Assembly (NCBI RefSeq): GCF_013284035.1
Contig: NZ_CP054141.1
Location: 2,046,001 to 2,110,000 of the forward strand
Origin: Flavobacterium sp. M31R6
GTDB lineage: Bacteria > Bacteroidota > Bacteroidia > Flavobacteriales > Flavobacteriaceae
Length of the DNA stretch: 64,000 nucleotides
Direction of reading: 5' to 3'
The translations under genes and the position numbers were made by a program. Under the pieces are notes generated by a model, which was not told the origin of the DNA, ran no database searches, and saw only the letters and a list, made by a program, of their open reading frames with translations. This document shows positions 45,593-54,560 of the stretch, one piece after another. Within the stretch, counting starts at the first letter, position 1; every line of letters starts with the position of its first letter.

Positions 45593-46897
45593 ATGAGAAA
45601 AATTATTGTAAGCGGATTTGTTTTGAGTCTGTGTATTAGTGCGCATGGACAATCGATTGATAAAATTATTACTTCCAGCGAAGTGACGCGAATTGAGAAA
45701 GTACTTGCTGCGGATGATATGCAGGGGAGAAGAACTTTTACTCCCGGTATTGATAAAGCATCGGCTTTTATTGAATCTGAATTTAAAAAAGCAGGATTGC
45801 AAACCTTTATGGGAGCAGCCAATTTTAGACAAGAGTTTGCTATGACGGAGTCTAAAGCAATTGCATCCAAAATAATCATTGATGGAAAAGAAATCGATAA
45901 TTCAAAGGCCGTTACATTTTCATACCAACCCCAAGTTTCTTTAACGGAGAAAAGCGATATAACCGTTGTGAGAATTAACAAAGGAGATAATCTAGGTCAA
46001 AAATTTAATGAGTATTACAACGGAACCAAAAGTTATTTGGTACTGGTTGATGCTTCTTTTGACAAGGTGTTGCCAAATATTCAGCATATTGATAGAATTA
46101 AGGCTAATCCAGAAAATAATACGGTTTTGTTCGTTTTTGGAGTTCCAGAGGCGACTACTTTTTCAATCGAACTAAGCAATACTATCTCCAAAAAAATGCT
46201 GAATAATGTGGTTGGAGTATTGCCGGGGAAAAGCAAACCAGATGAATATGTTATCTTTTCGGGGCATTATGATCACCTTGGTATAGGTTCCCCAGAAGAA
46301 GGAGCTCCTCATACAGTAACCGATTCTATTTATAACGGTGCGAATGATGATGCTGCAGGAAGTACCGCAGTTATTATGCTTGCCAATTATTTCAAAAAAC
46401 AGAATAACAACGAACGAACCATCATTTTTACAACATTTGTAGCTGAAGAATTGGGAGGTTTTGGATCTAAATATTTCTCGAAACAACTTAATGCCGATAA
46501 GGTGATTGCTATGTTTAATTTAGAGATGATTGGAACTGAGTCTAAATGGGGAAAGAATTCTGCTTATATTACTGGGTTTGAAAAATCGAATATGGGAGAA
46601 ATTTTGCAAAAGAATTTGGCAGGTACAGCTTTTAAATTTTATCCAGATCCGTATCCGCAGGAGCAATTGTTTTATCGCTCAGACAATGCAACTTTGGCCA
46701 AATTGGGAGTTCCTGCACATACCATTTCGACTTCAAAAATGGATAGCGAGCCGAATTATCACACTGCCGATGATGAAATTGAAACATTGGACATCGCTAA
46801 TATGACCGAAATAATTAAGGCTATTGCCCTAAGTTCATCATCAATTATTAGTGGAAAAGATACTCCAACAAGAGTTGACAGTTCTCAGTTGAAATAA
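45593..46897 (+). CDS. secreted M28 family peptidase
   Basis: 434 aa, signal to AHGQ. The N-terminal region (ADDMQGRRTFTPGIDKA) and an inserted PA-like domain precede the zinc peptidase core: FSGHYDHLG, NGANDDAAGSTAV, VAEELGGFGSKYF, FNLEMIG and a final His in YHTADDEIET. Likely an exported aminopeptidase for peptide scavenging; second M28 enzyme of the window. Preceded by the RNA element at 45391 and followed by a terminator at 46921. Confidence 0.94.
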   Translation: MRKIIVSGFVLSLCISAHGQSIDKIITSSEVTRIEKVLAADDMQGRRTFTPGIDKASAFIESEFKKAGLQTFMGAANFRQEFAMTESKAIASKIIIDGKEIDNSKAVTFSYQPQVSLTEKSDITVVRINKGDNLGQKFNEYYNGTKSYLVLVDASFDKVLPNIQHIDRIKANPENNTVLFVFGVPEATTFSIELSNTISKKMLNNVVGVLPGKSKPDEYVIFSGHYDHLGIGSPEEGAPHTVTDSIYNGANDDAAGSTAVIMLANYFKKQNNNERTIIFTTFVAEELGGFGSKYFSKQLNADKVIAMFNLEMIGTESKWGKNSAYITGFEKSNMGEILQKNLAGTAFKFYPDPYPQEQLFYRSDNATLAKLGVPAHTISTSKMDSEPNYHTADDEIETLDIANMTEIIKAIALSSSSIISGKDTPTRVDSSQLK

Positions 46898-46920
46898 TTA
46901 TATATCAGTTATAAAATTAG

Positions 46921-46953
46921 AAAAGCCCCGAATTTATTAGATTCGGGGCTTTA
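46921..46953 (+). terminator. terminator of M28 peptidase gene
   Basis: AAAGCCCCGAAT / ATTCGGGGCTTT stem, 24 bp after the stop. Confidence 0.85.
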
Positions 46954-46987
46954 CCTTTTAACCGAAATTCCTAAATAGGAATTAATT

Positions 46988-47105
46988 TCACGAAGATACT
47001 CAAAGGAGACACAAAGATTCGCAAAGGAAAAAGGATCCTTGAGATTAAGCATAAATAACTTTGCGAAACTTTGTGAATTCTTCGCGTTTCTCTGCGAAAT
47101 AATAT
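46988..47105. repeat. CGCAAAG-type interspersed repeat
   Basis: CACGAAGATACTCAAAGG, ACAAAGATTCGCAAAGG then the facing CTTTGCGAAACTTTGTG and TTCGCGTTTCTCTGCG. Third occurrence of the REP-like family in this window. Confidence 0.6.
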
Positions 47106-47142
47106 CTAATGCTTATTCTGTGTTTAAAATATAATCTTTATA

Positions 47143-48078
47143 TTATTCGTTTGATAAAACGATTGTCTTTCCTGGTAAAACGGAATAGGTTTTTCCATCT
47201 TTCTTAAAAAAGACTGACAATGAACTTGGATTCATTACAATGCTTTTGTTTACAGAAATTTTCAAATTGTTGAAAGCATTGATGTAATCGACAATGTCAA
47301 TTTGTTTTGCGTAATAAATGCTTGGATTGTTGGAAATCATTTTGAAGAATTTCTCAGTTTCGTTCCATTTATTTTCATCATTTCCAATTTCATAACTGTG
47401 TCCCCAAACATCCATTAATGCTAAATTTTTGGATTGAAGAAATTCATTTATGGTTTGATAAAAATGTTCCAATTCTCTTTTGTCATTTTCAGGATTATTG
47501 GGTTCCGTGTATGCTTTTCCAAATTGGTGCATAGTCGGTCGCCATTGAAGGAAATCTTCTGGGATATTAAAATCATAAGAGTCGTAAACCGTTCTTGCAT
47601 ATTCAATTCCCAATCCTTTGATTGTCTCAATTAAAAAGTTATTATAGTTCCCAAAGGGATATGCCATTCCTCTAACGGGATAATTGACTAATCGTTCTAA
47701 TTCTTTTCTGTCCTCGGCAATTTCATAAACGATATCAATTTTGGATAAGGCAGTTAAATTTGGATGATTAGCCGAATGAACCGAAACTTCGTGACCAGTA
47801 AAAAGCTCTTTTATCTCAGCTTTGTTGAGGTAATTAGTAAGTCCCAGTTTATTTGAATTGAGATGAAATGTCCCTATTAATCCATATTTGTTCATTAGTT
47901 TGACCAATCTTCTGTCTTCAGAGCGTCCATCATCGTAGCTCAAAATTAGTGCTTTGGATTTTCCTTCCGGAAAAAGCATTTCTATTGGAATACCGATTTT
48001 GGTAATTTCAGGATTGACTTGAGCGTGTGCTGAGTTAAAGAAGACAATTAGAATAATGGATAATAAGGATATTTTCAT
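47143..48078 (-). CDS. exported polysaccharide deacetylase (NodB domain)
   Basis: 311 aa, signal to AHAQV. NodB-type motif 1 SYDDGRSEDRR (two metal/catalytic Asp), motif 2 SVHSANHPNL (His ligands) and RGMAYPFGNYN. Removes acetyl groups from sugar polymers such as chitin, xylan or peptidoglycan; substrate unknown. Five bp separate it from the MBL hydrolase gene upstream on the same strand. Confidence 0.92.
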   Translation of the reverse strand: MKISLLSIILIVFFNSAHAQVNPEITKIGIPIEMLFPEGKSKALILSYDDGRSEDRRLVKLMNKYGLIGTFHLNSNKLGLTNYLNKAEIKELFTGHEVSVHSANHPNLTALSKIDIVYEIAEDRKELERLVNYPVRGMAYPFGNYNNFLIETIKGLGIEYARTVYDSYDFNIPEDFLQWRPTMHQFGKAYTEPNNPENDKRELEHFYQTINEFLQSKNLALMDVWGHSYEIGNDENKWNETEKFFKMISNNPSIYYAKQIDIVDYINAFNNLKISVNKSIVMNPSSLSVFFKKDGKTYSVLPGKTIVLSNE

Positions 48079-48083
48079 TTGTA

Positions 48084-49127
48084 TTACTTATTTAGATTTA
48101 CCCACCAAGTAGGCCTTTGAGAATGGTTAGTATCGAATAATTCGCCTATTTTGGGTAAACAATAGTTGCGGTTTTTGCTAGTTGCTTCTTGAGTAAAACG
48201 TTCTACCGGTTCTGTCCAAGTGTGTTGAGCCAAGGCAAAACCTGCCCAATGCACCGGCATCATATTTTTTACATTAGCGTCTATTGAGGCTTGTATACTT
48301 TCCTCAGGATACATATGAATTCGGTGCCAATTTTCATTGTATTGGCCACATTCCATAAAAGCAAAATCAAATGGACCTAAGCGTGTGCCTATTTCTTTGA
48401 AATGTTCACCATAACCGCTATCACCGCTGAACCAAATGTTTTCATTAGCAGTTTTTAATGCCCAGCCACCCCAAAGTGATTTGGCTCTGTCGGCTAATCC
48501 TCTGCCCGAAAAATGTCGGGTAGGAGTGAAGGTGATTTGGATTCCTCCGAATGGATTTTCGTCCCACCAATCGAATTCGGTGATTGTATCTTCGTGAATT
48601 CCCCAAGAAACCAAATGTCTTTTGACTCCCAATGCTACATAAAATTGTTTGGTTTTGCTTTTGAGCTTTTGAATACTGTCATAATCCAAATGATCATAAT
48701 GGTCGTGGGAGAGTAATACTAAATCTATTTTTGGAAATTCATCTATGAGGTCTAATGTATTTTGACTAAATCTTTGAACTGCAAAAGGGGCAATAGGTGC
48801 AGCATTTGACCCCAACATAGGGTCGATTAGAATTGTTTTATTGTCCAATCGCATCAGTATTGCCGAATGACCGTACCAAATGCTTTGCATAGATTGATGA
48901 GGTTGAATAAAAAGTTCTTTATCGAATGGAATAATAGATAAGGGTTTCTGAGGTTCTCTAGCTTCTTTTTTACAAAATTGTTTGTATAACAACTTTGGTA
49001 AGGTCTGAATGCTGATATTCATTTTGGTTACTTCTAAATTCTCGAAGATTTTTCCATTCCAATACTTTGATTTTGAATATTTTTCAATGTCCGATTTTTT
49101 CGCTTTTGCACCAAATTGCTTTCTCAT
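48084..49127 (-). CDS. MBL-fold metal-dependent hydrolase (NAPE-PLD/UlaG-like)
   Basis: 347 aa metallo-beta-lactamase fold: LLSHDHYDHLDYDS (HxHxDH), TPTRHFSGRG, WFSGDSGYGEHF, and the C-terminal PVHWAGFALAQHTW. The order and extra segments match the NAPE-phospholipase-D-like group. No signal peptide. Probably cytoplasmic; substrate unknown. Tight spacing with the deacetylase suggests one operon. Confidence 0.92.
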   Translation of the reverse strand: MRKQFGAKAKKSDIEKYSKSKYWNGKIFENLEVTKMNISIQTLPKLLYKQFCKKEAREPQKPLSIIPFDKELFIQPHQSMQSIWYGHSAILMRLDNKTILIDPMLGSNAAPIAPFAVQRFSQNTLDLIDEFPKIDLVLLSHDHYDHLDYDSIQKLKSKTKQFYVALGVKRHLVSWGIHEDTITEFDWWDENPFGGIQITFTPTRHFSGRGLADRAKSLWGGWALKTANENIWFSGDSGYGEHFKEIGTRLGPFDFAFMECGQYNENWHRIHMYPEESIQASIDANVKNMMPVHWAGFALAQHTWTEPVERFTQEATSKNRNYCLPKIGELFDTNHSQRPTWWVNLNK

Positions 49128-49162
49128 TTTATCTAAATTGACTCATTATTATTCGATCGATT

Positions 49163-49915
49163 TTATTTTTTATAAATCATTGTAGGTGCAGATTGGGCTT
49201 TAGAGTATATTGTTACATCGGCAATGGTTACTCTATCTGGAGCGTTGACGGCATAAGAAATAAAATCGGCTATATCTTCCGCTAATAATGGGTCGTAGCC
49301 TTCATAAACTTTTTGTGCTTTTTCTTTATCTCCTTTAAATCGAACTTCCGAAAATTCTGTCGCAACTGCGCCCGGCGCGATATTGGTTATTTTGATTCCG
49401 TGTTCGGTTAAGTCAAGCCTCATCCCTTCGCTTATAGCTTCCACTGCTTTTTTTGAAGCACAATAAACGGCACCGTTTGCATAGGTTTGTTTTCCAGCAA
49501 TCGAACTTAAATTTATGATATGCCCTTTTTTTCTTTCCAACATTTGCGGAATTATGGCTCTTGAAACATATAATAATCCTTTCACGTTTCCGTCTATCAT
49601 CGCATCCCAATCGTCAATCTCCCCATTCTGAATTGAGGAAAGTCCGTGGGCATTACCAGCACTATTTACCAGTACGTCAATATTTTTCCATTCGGCAGGC
49701 AAGGAATTAATTTGAAGTTCTACTTCTTTTCTGTCGCGAACATCAAATATCAAGCTGTGAATTTTCACATTCGTGGATAGTACATTTTTTAATTCTTTCA
49801 GTTTCTCTGAACGTCGTCCGCACACTATTAAGCTATATCCATCTTGGGCTAATTTAATCGCAGTGGCTTTTCCTATTCCTGAAGTTGCACCTGTTATTAA
49901 AGCAATTTTCGTCAT
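49163..49915 (-). CDS. SDR family NAD(P)-dependent oxidoreductase
   Basis: 250 aa classical short-chain dehydrogenase: GATSGIGKATAIKLA cofactor motif, NSAGNAHG, catalytic Tyr and Lys in VYCASKKAV. IVCGRRSEKL suggests NADP preference. Closest in pattern to YdfG-like 3-hydroxy acid dehydrogenases. It is the last ordinary gene before the cassette array, which begins 129 bp to the right. Confidence 0.94.
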   Translation of the reverse strand: MTKIALITGATSGIGKATAIKLAQDGYSLIVCGRRSEKLKELKNVLSTNVKIHSLIFDVRDRKEVELQINSLPAEWKNIDVLVNSAGNAHGLSSIQNGEIDDWDAMIDGNVKGLLYVSRAIIPQMLERKKGHIINLSSIAGKQTYANGAVYCASKKAVEAISEGMRLDLTEHGIKITNIAPGAVATEFSEVRFKGDKEKAQKVYEGYDPLLAEDIADFISYAVNAPDRVTIADVTIYSKAQSAPTMIYKK

Positions 49916-50043
49916 TTTTTCTGTTTTATATTTTCTGTAAAAAGTGTGGACTTCTAGTAAAGCCCTTTTTTACATTTTGTTTTTGAATCCTAGTTCTTTA
50001 AAAGAACATCAAATATACGATTCCTTCATGTTTCAGCTATACA

Positions 50044-50175
50044 CCCTAGCGTTCTGGCACTACAGCGGTTTTGGGACTCAATTAAGCCCTATTTTCGGAT
50101 TTGCCAAATCTTCCAAATACAAGACCATTTTAAAATTAAGCCAAATCCCCAAATTGCTTGTAGCGTGTGTTGGCA
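50044..50175 (-). repeat. attC-like repeat R1 (left edge of array)
   Basis: 132 bp. Left end CCCTAGC (AAC changed to AGC, the only departure from the rule), right end GTTGGCA. Left arm is B type (GGCACTACAGCGG), right arm A type (GCTTGTAGCG): a chimera. Marks the junction with the ordinary chromosome. Confidence 0.8.
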
Positions 50176-50184
50176 GTAGTCGCT

Positions 50185-50598
50185 TTATATAATGCTACTT
50201 AAATACTCCTCGGCTGTCATAATTGGAATTGTAGAGTGCTTAAAGTCTTTTCCGTTTCTGGTTATAATCATTGAGGAGTTAGATTGTAAAGCAGAAAAAT
50301 ATTGAACAGCATCTTCAAAATCTTTAAAACTCGAATTCAGCGCTTTATCTATTGTTTCTTCATTGATCTCACAAACTTCACAGATTATTTTAAACTTTCG
50401 AAGTTTATTCAAAACAGATTCAGATGTTTCATATTTATTTAAAACGTAATCTATTGTCGTGAATGAAAGAGGTGAGACAATTAGAGTAAGCTTTTTTTGA
50501 TCAGCCAAAGTAGCAACTTTAGCAATAGAATCAAAAAAAGGAACTCTTTCCCCCAACAAATCTAATATAACGTTAGTGTCTAAAAAAATTCTGCTCAT
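50185..50598 (-). CDS. VapC-type PIN-domain toxin (cassette C1)
   Basis: 137 aa PIN ribonuclease: IFLDTNVILDLLG carries the first acidic residue, NEETID and FEDAVQYFSAL the next, and TRNGKDF the last, with a GKDF end typical of this group. Toxin of a type II toxin-antitoxin pair, cutting RNA when the antitoxin is lost. Start overlaps the antitoxin stop by 4 bp (ATGA). Stop codon 10 bp from R1. Confidence 0.9.
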   Translation of the reverse strand: MSRIFLDTNVILDLLGERVPFFDSIAKVATLADQKKLTLIVSPLSFTTIDYVLNKYETSESVLNKLRKFKIICEVCEINEETIDKALNSSFKDFEDAVQYFSALQSNSSMIITRNGKDFKHSTIPIMTAEEYLSSII

Positions 50599-50843
50599 TT
50601 GTATTTTTGTTCTAAATAATCAGCACGATCTTTTTTATAATCATAATCAGCTGGAATTTTAATTCCTGAAGAAAGACTTTTTACAAACGGCGAAATTTGT
50701 ATGTCATTATTTGTTTTATCTGAAGTCAAAGAATTAAGGTAGTTTTCTATAATTCGAGATAAGCTTAATTTTTTTTCAGAAGCATAATGTTTAGCTTTTT
50801 CAATTATCTCTTGGTCAAGCTTCAATGTGAGTTTAGTATCCAT
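50595..50843 (-). CDS. DUF6364-like ribbon-helix-helix antitoxin (cassette C1)
   Basis: 82 aa. N-terminal ribbon-helix-helix pattern KLTLKLDQEIIEKAKHYASE, SLSRIIENYL, then a tail (KIPADYDYKKDRADYLEQKY) that would wrap the PIN toxin. First gene of the pair; probably represses its own promoter. The antitoxin start is 80 bp from R2, room for its own promoter. Confidence 0.88.
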   Translation of the reverse strand: MDTKLTLKLDQEIIEKAKHYASEKKLSLSRIIENYLNSLTSDKTNNDIQISPFVKSLSSGIKIPADYDYKKDRADYLEQKYK

Positions 50844-50922
50844 AGCGTAAAATATTTATACGTACAAATATATGAATTTAGGACGGAATAAATATAGGTT
50901 TACGTTTTTTTTTTGCGATTAC

Positions 50923-51056
50923 TGCCAACGTTCCCTTGCTACAAGAGGTTTGGGGTTAAATTAAGCCTTATTTTCGGATTTGCCAAATCATCCCAAATAC
51001 AAAACCAATCTTTCCATTAAGCCAGATGCCCAAATTGCTTGTAGCGTGTGTTGGCG
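50923..51056 (-). repeat. attC-like repeat R2
   Basis: 134 bp; left end TGCCAAC, right end GTTGGCG; A-type arms on both sides (left arm slightly diverged: TTGCTACAAGAGG). Confidence 0.88.
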
Positions 51057-51078
51057 GTAGTACATTCTATTGACATAA

Positions 51079-51543
51079 TTACTTTTCAAAAATTGGTTCA
51101 AATTTAGATTTTAAATTCTGGAATATTATATTCAAAGTAACAAGACCGAGTATAGTCATCATTAAATCAAGCCAGTCAAATGTTCCTAAACCCTTAATAA
51201 GTTCTAATAATTCATATGCCAAAAGTAGTCCAAAGGTATAGAGACTATAAATCAATAGTTTACGTTTTGACTCAATATAATTAAGGCTCTTATTTCTCAG
51301 ACAAAATATAGGTAAAGCAAATGCGCACCCAAAACTAGGTATTATACCAAACCAAAATAATACAGTAGAATTTCCCTTAAAAAAAGGCCTTAATTCCATA
51401 GGTAAAACATATAAAGTCCACCCAAAAATGAATAATAAAATTAGAGGTAGACTTTTTTTATTCCTAATGCCTAATGCAGAAATTACAAGAATTAAAAAAA
51501 GGATTAAAACTATTTTACCAGTAAATTGTCCAAATTGATACAT
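51079..51543 (-). CDS. small integral membrane protein, unknown (cassette C2)
   Basis: 154 aa with five or so hydrophobic segments (IVLILFLILVISALGI, LPLILLFIFGWTLYVL, LLIYSLYTFGLLLAYELLELI). The pattern looks like a VanZ-like or small uncharacterised membrane protein, but I see no defining motif. Stop 23 bp from R2, start 50 bp from R3. Function unknown. Confidence 0.75.
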   Translation of the reverse strand: MYQFGQFTGKIVLILFLILVISALGIRNKKSLPLILLFIFGWTLYVLPMELRPFFKGNSTVLFWFGIIPSFGCAFALPIFCLRNKSLNYIESKRKLLIYSLYTFGLLLAYELLELIKGLGTFDWLDLMMTILGLVTLNIIFQNLKSKFEPIFEK

Positions 51544-51592
51544 TTATAATTTTATTTGTAAATTTTTTATACGTTTCAAAAGTTTGTATTAC

Positions 51593-51751
51593 CGCCAACG
51601 CCTTGGCACTACAGCGGGTTTGGGACTAAATTAAGACCATTCTTCGGATTTGCCACTCGAGCGATAGCGAACAGGCGAAGCAAATCATCCCAAATACAAA
51701 ACAACTTTCCATTAAGCCAATTGCCCAAATCCGTTGTAGTAGCTGTTGTGT
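51593..51751 (-). repeat. attC-like repeat R3 with apical insertion
   Basis: 159 bp; ends CGCCAAC and GTTGTGT; B-type arms on both sides. Longer than the others because about 27 bp (CTCGAGCGATAGCGAACAGG and following) is inserted in the central TTTGCCAAATC hairpin. Confidence 0.85.
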
Positions 51752-51759
51752 GTAGCCTA

Positions 51760-52338
51760 TTATATTCCAAATATTTCATCATTAACAGATAAAATTTTAT
51801 TTATATCTGGTCTTTTAGAAGAATAAAGAATTTCAATCGTATCTCCCTCTTTTAAAGATTTATTTTTAATTATATCAGAATGATTGATGTTTGATTTATC
51901 CAAAAATTTATAACCTCTTATTTCTCCCATATTTGTTTTTGAATACATTTCATAAGTGACAATTCCTTTCGTTTTAATACCATTTTGATTTAATTCATTT
52001 TCTTTATATTTTAATGGTAAATAGTAACAGGCAAACAAACCAATTACTACAGTTAAGAGTGAAAAGTTCGTAGTTAATTGGAAAGCTTTTGTCCCTCTTA
52101 CACCAGACAATTCTATTTGTTCCTTTCTTAAAAATTGTGGCGGAATTTCGGTATTTCTTTTATCAGGAAACATTTGGCTAAAAATATAATAAAAAGAAAA
52201 AATTGAGCTTCCATAAGCAAAACTTACAAGAAAGAAATATGCCATTGGTCCCATTTTCAAATTTGGAAAATAAGCCATAAAAGCCGTAATAAATAAAATT
52301 GCAATGGGTGGTAAAAGTGCTCTTTGGTATGGTTTCAT
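51760..52338 (-). CDS. membrane protein with DUF3592-like tail (cassette C3)
   Basis: 192 aa. Three hydrophobic segments (residues 10-25, 32-52, 92-108), then a soluble beta-rich tail (NGIKTKGIVTYEMYSKT; KEGDTIEILYSSKRPDINKI) resembling DUF3592-type modules. Membrane topology is seen; function unknown. Stop 9 bp from R3 and start only 26 bp from R4, so there is almost no room for a promoter inside the cassette. Confidence 0.75.
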   Translation of the reverse strand: MKPYQRALLPPIAILFITAFMAYFPNLKMGPMAYFFLVSFAYGSSIFSFYYIFSQMFPDKRNTEIPPQFLRKEQIELSGVRGTKAFQLTTNFSLLTVVIGLFACYYLPLKYKENELNQNGIKTKGIVTYEMYSKTNMGEIRGYKFLDKSNINHSDIIKNKSLKEGDTIEILYSSKRPDINKILSVNDEIFGI

Positions 52339-52363
52339 TTTTAGTGGTTTTTTGGTAGGTTAC

Positions 52364-52496
52364 ACACAACGTCTTGGCACTACAGTGGGTTTGGGACTAA
52401 ATTAAGCCCTATTTTCGGATTTGCCAAATCATCCCAAATACAAAAAGAACTTTACATTAAGCCAATTGCCCAAATCCGTTGTAGTAGCTGTTGGCA
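52364..52496 (-). repeat. attC-like repeat R4
   Basis: 133 bp; ends ACACAAC and GTTGGCA; B-type arms (CACTACAGTGGG left, CCGTTGTAGTAGC right). Confidence 0.87.
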
Positions 52497-52549
52497 TAGT
52501 TTATTTATACATGAGTTGTTTCAACCAATTTTAAGCAAATTATAAGTTT

Positions 52550-53287
52550 TTATCGAAGTTTTAGGTGCATATTTTCAAAATCCATTTTTACAAATATGTT
52601 ACCAGTACTTGTTTCTATAATCCCATCCCTTGCATAATATTCAAAAACAATTTCTTTATTAATAAACCTCTTAATCTTCATTTCATCGTTATATTGACAG
52701 ATGTTTTTTATAATTATTTTATTTTTTTCTTTGTCATATAGCCAAATTCCAGTTTCATATGCCATCAAATTTTCATTCAAAGAATCATAATTTGATTTAT
52801 AATTTAAATATTCATCTAAATATATTTTTTTATCTCCTAATTCTGTTCTATAAACCCCAGAATAATGCTCAATCCATGTTTTCCTTTCTACATCATCAAT
52901 TTGTCCATACATTAGACAATTATTATTTCTTTCTATATCAGAATAAATCTTAATCGTTTTTTTATTTTTTATTTGTTTAATAATCTCGTTAAGGTTAAAA
53001 TATTGGCTTTCACAATATTTGTTTTCCTCCACGTCATCTGTATAAAACAACCTACTTATTTCTTTTTTATTAATTATTTTTATAGGTATTTCAAAAGTGT
53101 AGTTATAGTGTTTATCTATTATTATGAATTTTTTTTTGTCGAATTTCCTACTTTTTGTAGAATAATAAATTTTTTGATTTTTTTCATAATATGTTGAGTC
53201 AGCTTTTCCACTAATTATTAGGGATTGAGCATTGACAAACATGTTTTGTGAAACCGCAAGAATTATGATAATTAGAGTTCTCTTCAT
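52550..53287 (-). CDS. exported protein of unknown function (cassette C4)
   Basis: 245 aa with a signal peptide (to VNAQS). The mature protein is beta-rich with many Tyr, Asn and Lys (IYYSTKSRKFDKKKF; YARDGIIETSTGNIF). No motif I recognise. AT content is even higher than in the neighbours, suggesting a different source. About 260 bp upstream of its start (53288-53549) hold no gene. Confidence 0.7.
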   Translation of the reverse strand: MKRTLIIIILAVSQNMFVNAQSLIISGKADSTYYEKNQKIYYSTKSRKFDKKKFIIIDKHYNYTFEIPIKIINKKEISRLFYTDDVEENKYCESQYFNLNEIIKQIKNKKTIKIYSDIERNNNCLMYGQIDDVERKTWIEHYSGVYRTELGDKKIYLDEYLNYKSNYDSLNENLMAYETGIWLYDKEKNKIIIKNICQYNDEMKIKRFINKEIVFEYYARDGIIETSTGNIFVKMDFENMHLKLR

Positions 53288-53549
53288 TTATGAATTCAAA
53301 TTAATATTTTTATTGATACTTTTTAAATTAAAATTTTGCATACCTTTTTTCTTCCTTATTATTTTCTTGATTTTTAGCACTTTTCCACCGTTAGCTTTCG
53401 ATTTCAAGACGGTAATTTAATATTAATTCTAACTAAAGTCTTTTAATGTTATGAAAATCAATCATTTGTATTTTTAATATTTGCCTAAATTTTCACTTTC
53501 TTCAGTTAGCTGAAGGAGTCAATTTGGGCGCGAATATGAGGGTAATTAC

Positions 53550-53681
53550 TGGTAACGTTCTCGCGCTACAAGCAGTTTGGGATTAAGGAAGCGTAATCTT
53601 TCGGATTTGCCAAATCTTCCAAAGACAAACCAATTTTTCCATTAAGCCAAATCCCCAAATTGCTTGTAGCGTGTGTTATGG
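53550..53681 (-). repeat. attC-like repeat R5
   Basis: 132 bp; ends TGGTAAC and GTTATGG; A-type arms on both sides. Confidence 0.88.
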
Positions 53682-53691
53682 GCTGTGGCTT

Positions 53692-53991
53692 TTAAAGTTT
53701 TATTGAGAGTTCCAAATGTCCACCCAATCCAAGTTCAACAATTTTTTGCAATGTTGATAAACGCACTTCTTTTACGTTGTTTTCAATTCTTGAAATATAA
53801 GACTTAGTAGTACCGCATTTAATTGCGAGTTGCTCTTGTGTCATTCCTTTTTCAAGTCGCGCTTCGTGTATTAAAACACCAAGTTTAAACTGTTCATATC
53901 CAGCATCTAATTGGTCACGTTCCGCTGTTCCTACTTTGCCATAGTGTTTGTCCTTAAACTCTGATAGCGTTTTTATGTTGTTATTTTTCAT
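53692..53991 (-). CDS. XRE-type antitoxin, HigA-like (cassette C5)
   Basis: 99 aa. Helix-turn-helix EARLEKGMTQEQLAIKCGTTKSYISRIENN near residues 40-75 (quoted in parts: MTQEQLAIKCG, KSYISRIE). Antitoxin and autorepressor of the pair with the HigB-like toxin, whose ORF ends 11 bp inside this gene. Stop 11 bp from R5. Confidence 0.9.
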   Translation of the reverse strand: MKNNNIKTLSEFKDKHYGKVGTAERDQLDAGYEQFKLGVLIHEARLEKGMTQEQLAIKCGTTKSYISRIENNVKEVRLSTLQKIVELGLGGHLELSIKL

Positions 53992-54328
53992 TTTTATATT
54001 CCTCCATTATTTTAAGTGCTTTTTCGATTTCTTTTTTCGGCGTCTTTTGCGTTTTCTTTTGAAAACCATTTGCTAAAACCACAATTTTTCCTTTGTCAAA
54101 AAAGCAAAATATTCTAAAAATATCGCTCGATTGTTGAATTCTAATTTCGTAAAGTCCGTCCGTGCTTTCAATATGTTTAAGATATGTTTCGGGTACTTTG
54201 TCAACTTCTTCTATCAAGTCAAAAGTCCAAATTATTTTGGCTCTTACTTTTTCCCTTTGCTTCACAAAGAATTCTTCAAAGTAATCTTTGTAAAATGTTA
54301 TTGTTCTAGTTTTTCTTTTTTCTTCCAC
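53981..54328 (-). CDS. HigB/RelE-type toxin (cassette C5)
   Basis: 115 aa Gp49/HigB family toxin: LKHIESTDGLYEIRI, IFRIFCFFDKGKIVVL and GFQKKTQKTPKKEIEKAL, the usual end of these ribosome-dependent mRNA nucleases. Toxin-first order with HigA second is the normal hig layout. Start is 100 bp from R6. Confidence 0.9.
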   Translation of the reverse strand: MEEKRKTRTITFYKDYFEEFFVKQREKVRAKIIWTFDLIEEVDKVPETYLKHIESTDGLYEIRIQQSSDIFRIFCFFDKGKIVVLANGFQKKTQKTPKKEIEKALKIMEEYKNEK

Positions 54329-54427
54329 GCCTTAAAATTACAAATGTTGCACAAAAGTACAACATTTATTTTGCTTTTTTATCTTTTTTGTTAAAGGTTG
54401 TTTTTTAGTGCGGTGCGGTAAACTCTC

Positions 54428-54560
54428 CTGTAACGTTCCCGCGCTACAAGCAGTTTGGGATTAAATCAGCGTTATCTTTCGGATTTGCCAAATCTTCCAA
54501 ATACAAACAAATCTTTCCATTAATCCAAATGCCCCAAATTGCTTGTAGCGTGTGTTATGG
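54428..54560 (-). repeat. attC-like repeat R6
   Basis: 133 bp; ends CTGTAAC and GTTATGG; A-type arms on both sides. Confidence 0.88.

Noticed and set aside
49916..50043. attI or integrase remnant at the left array edge
   Set aside because: Only a short GTTCTTT/AAAGAAC palindrome is present; no recombinase coding remnant in any frame.
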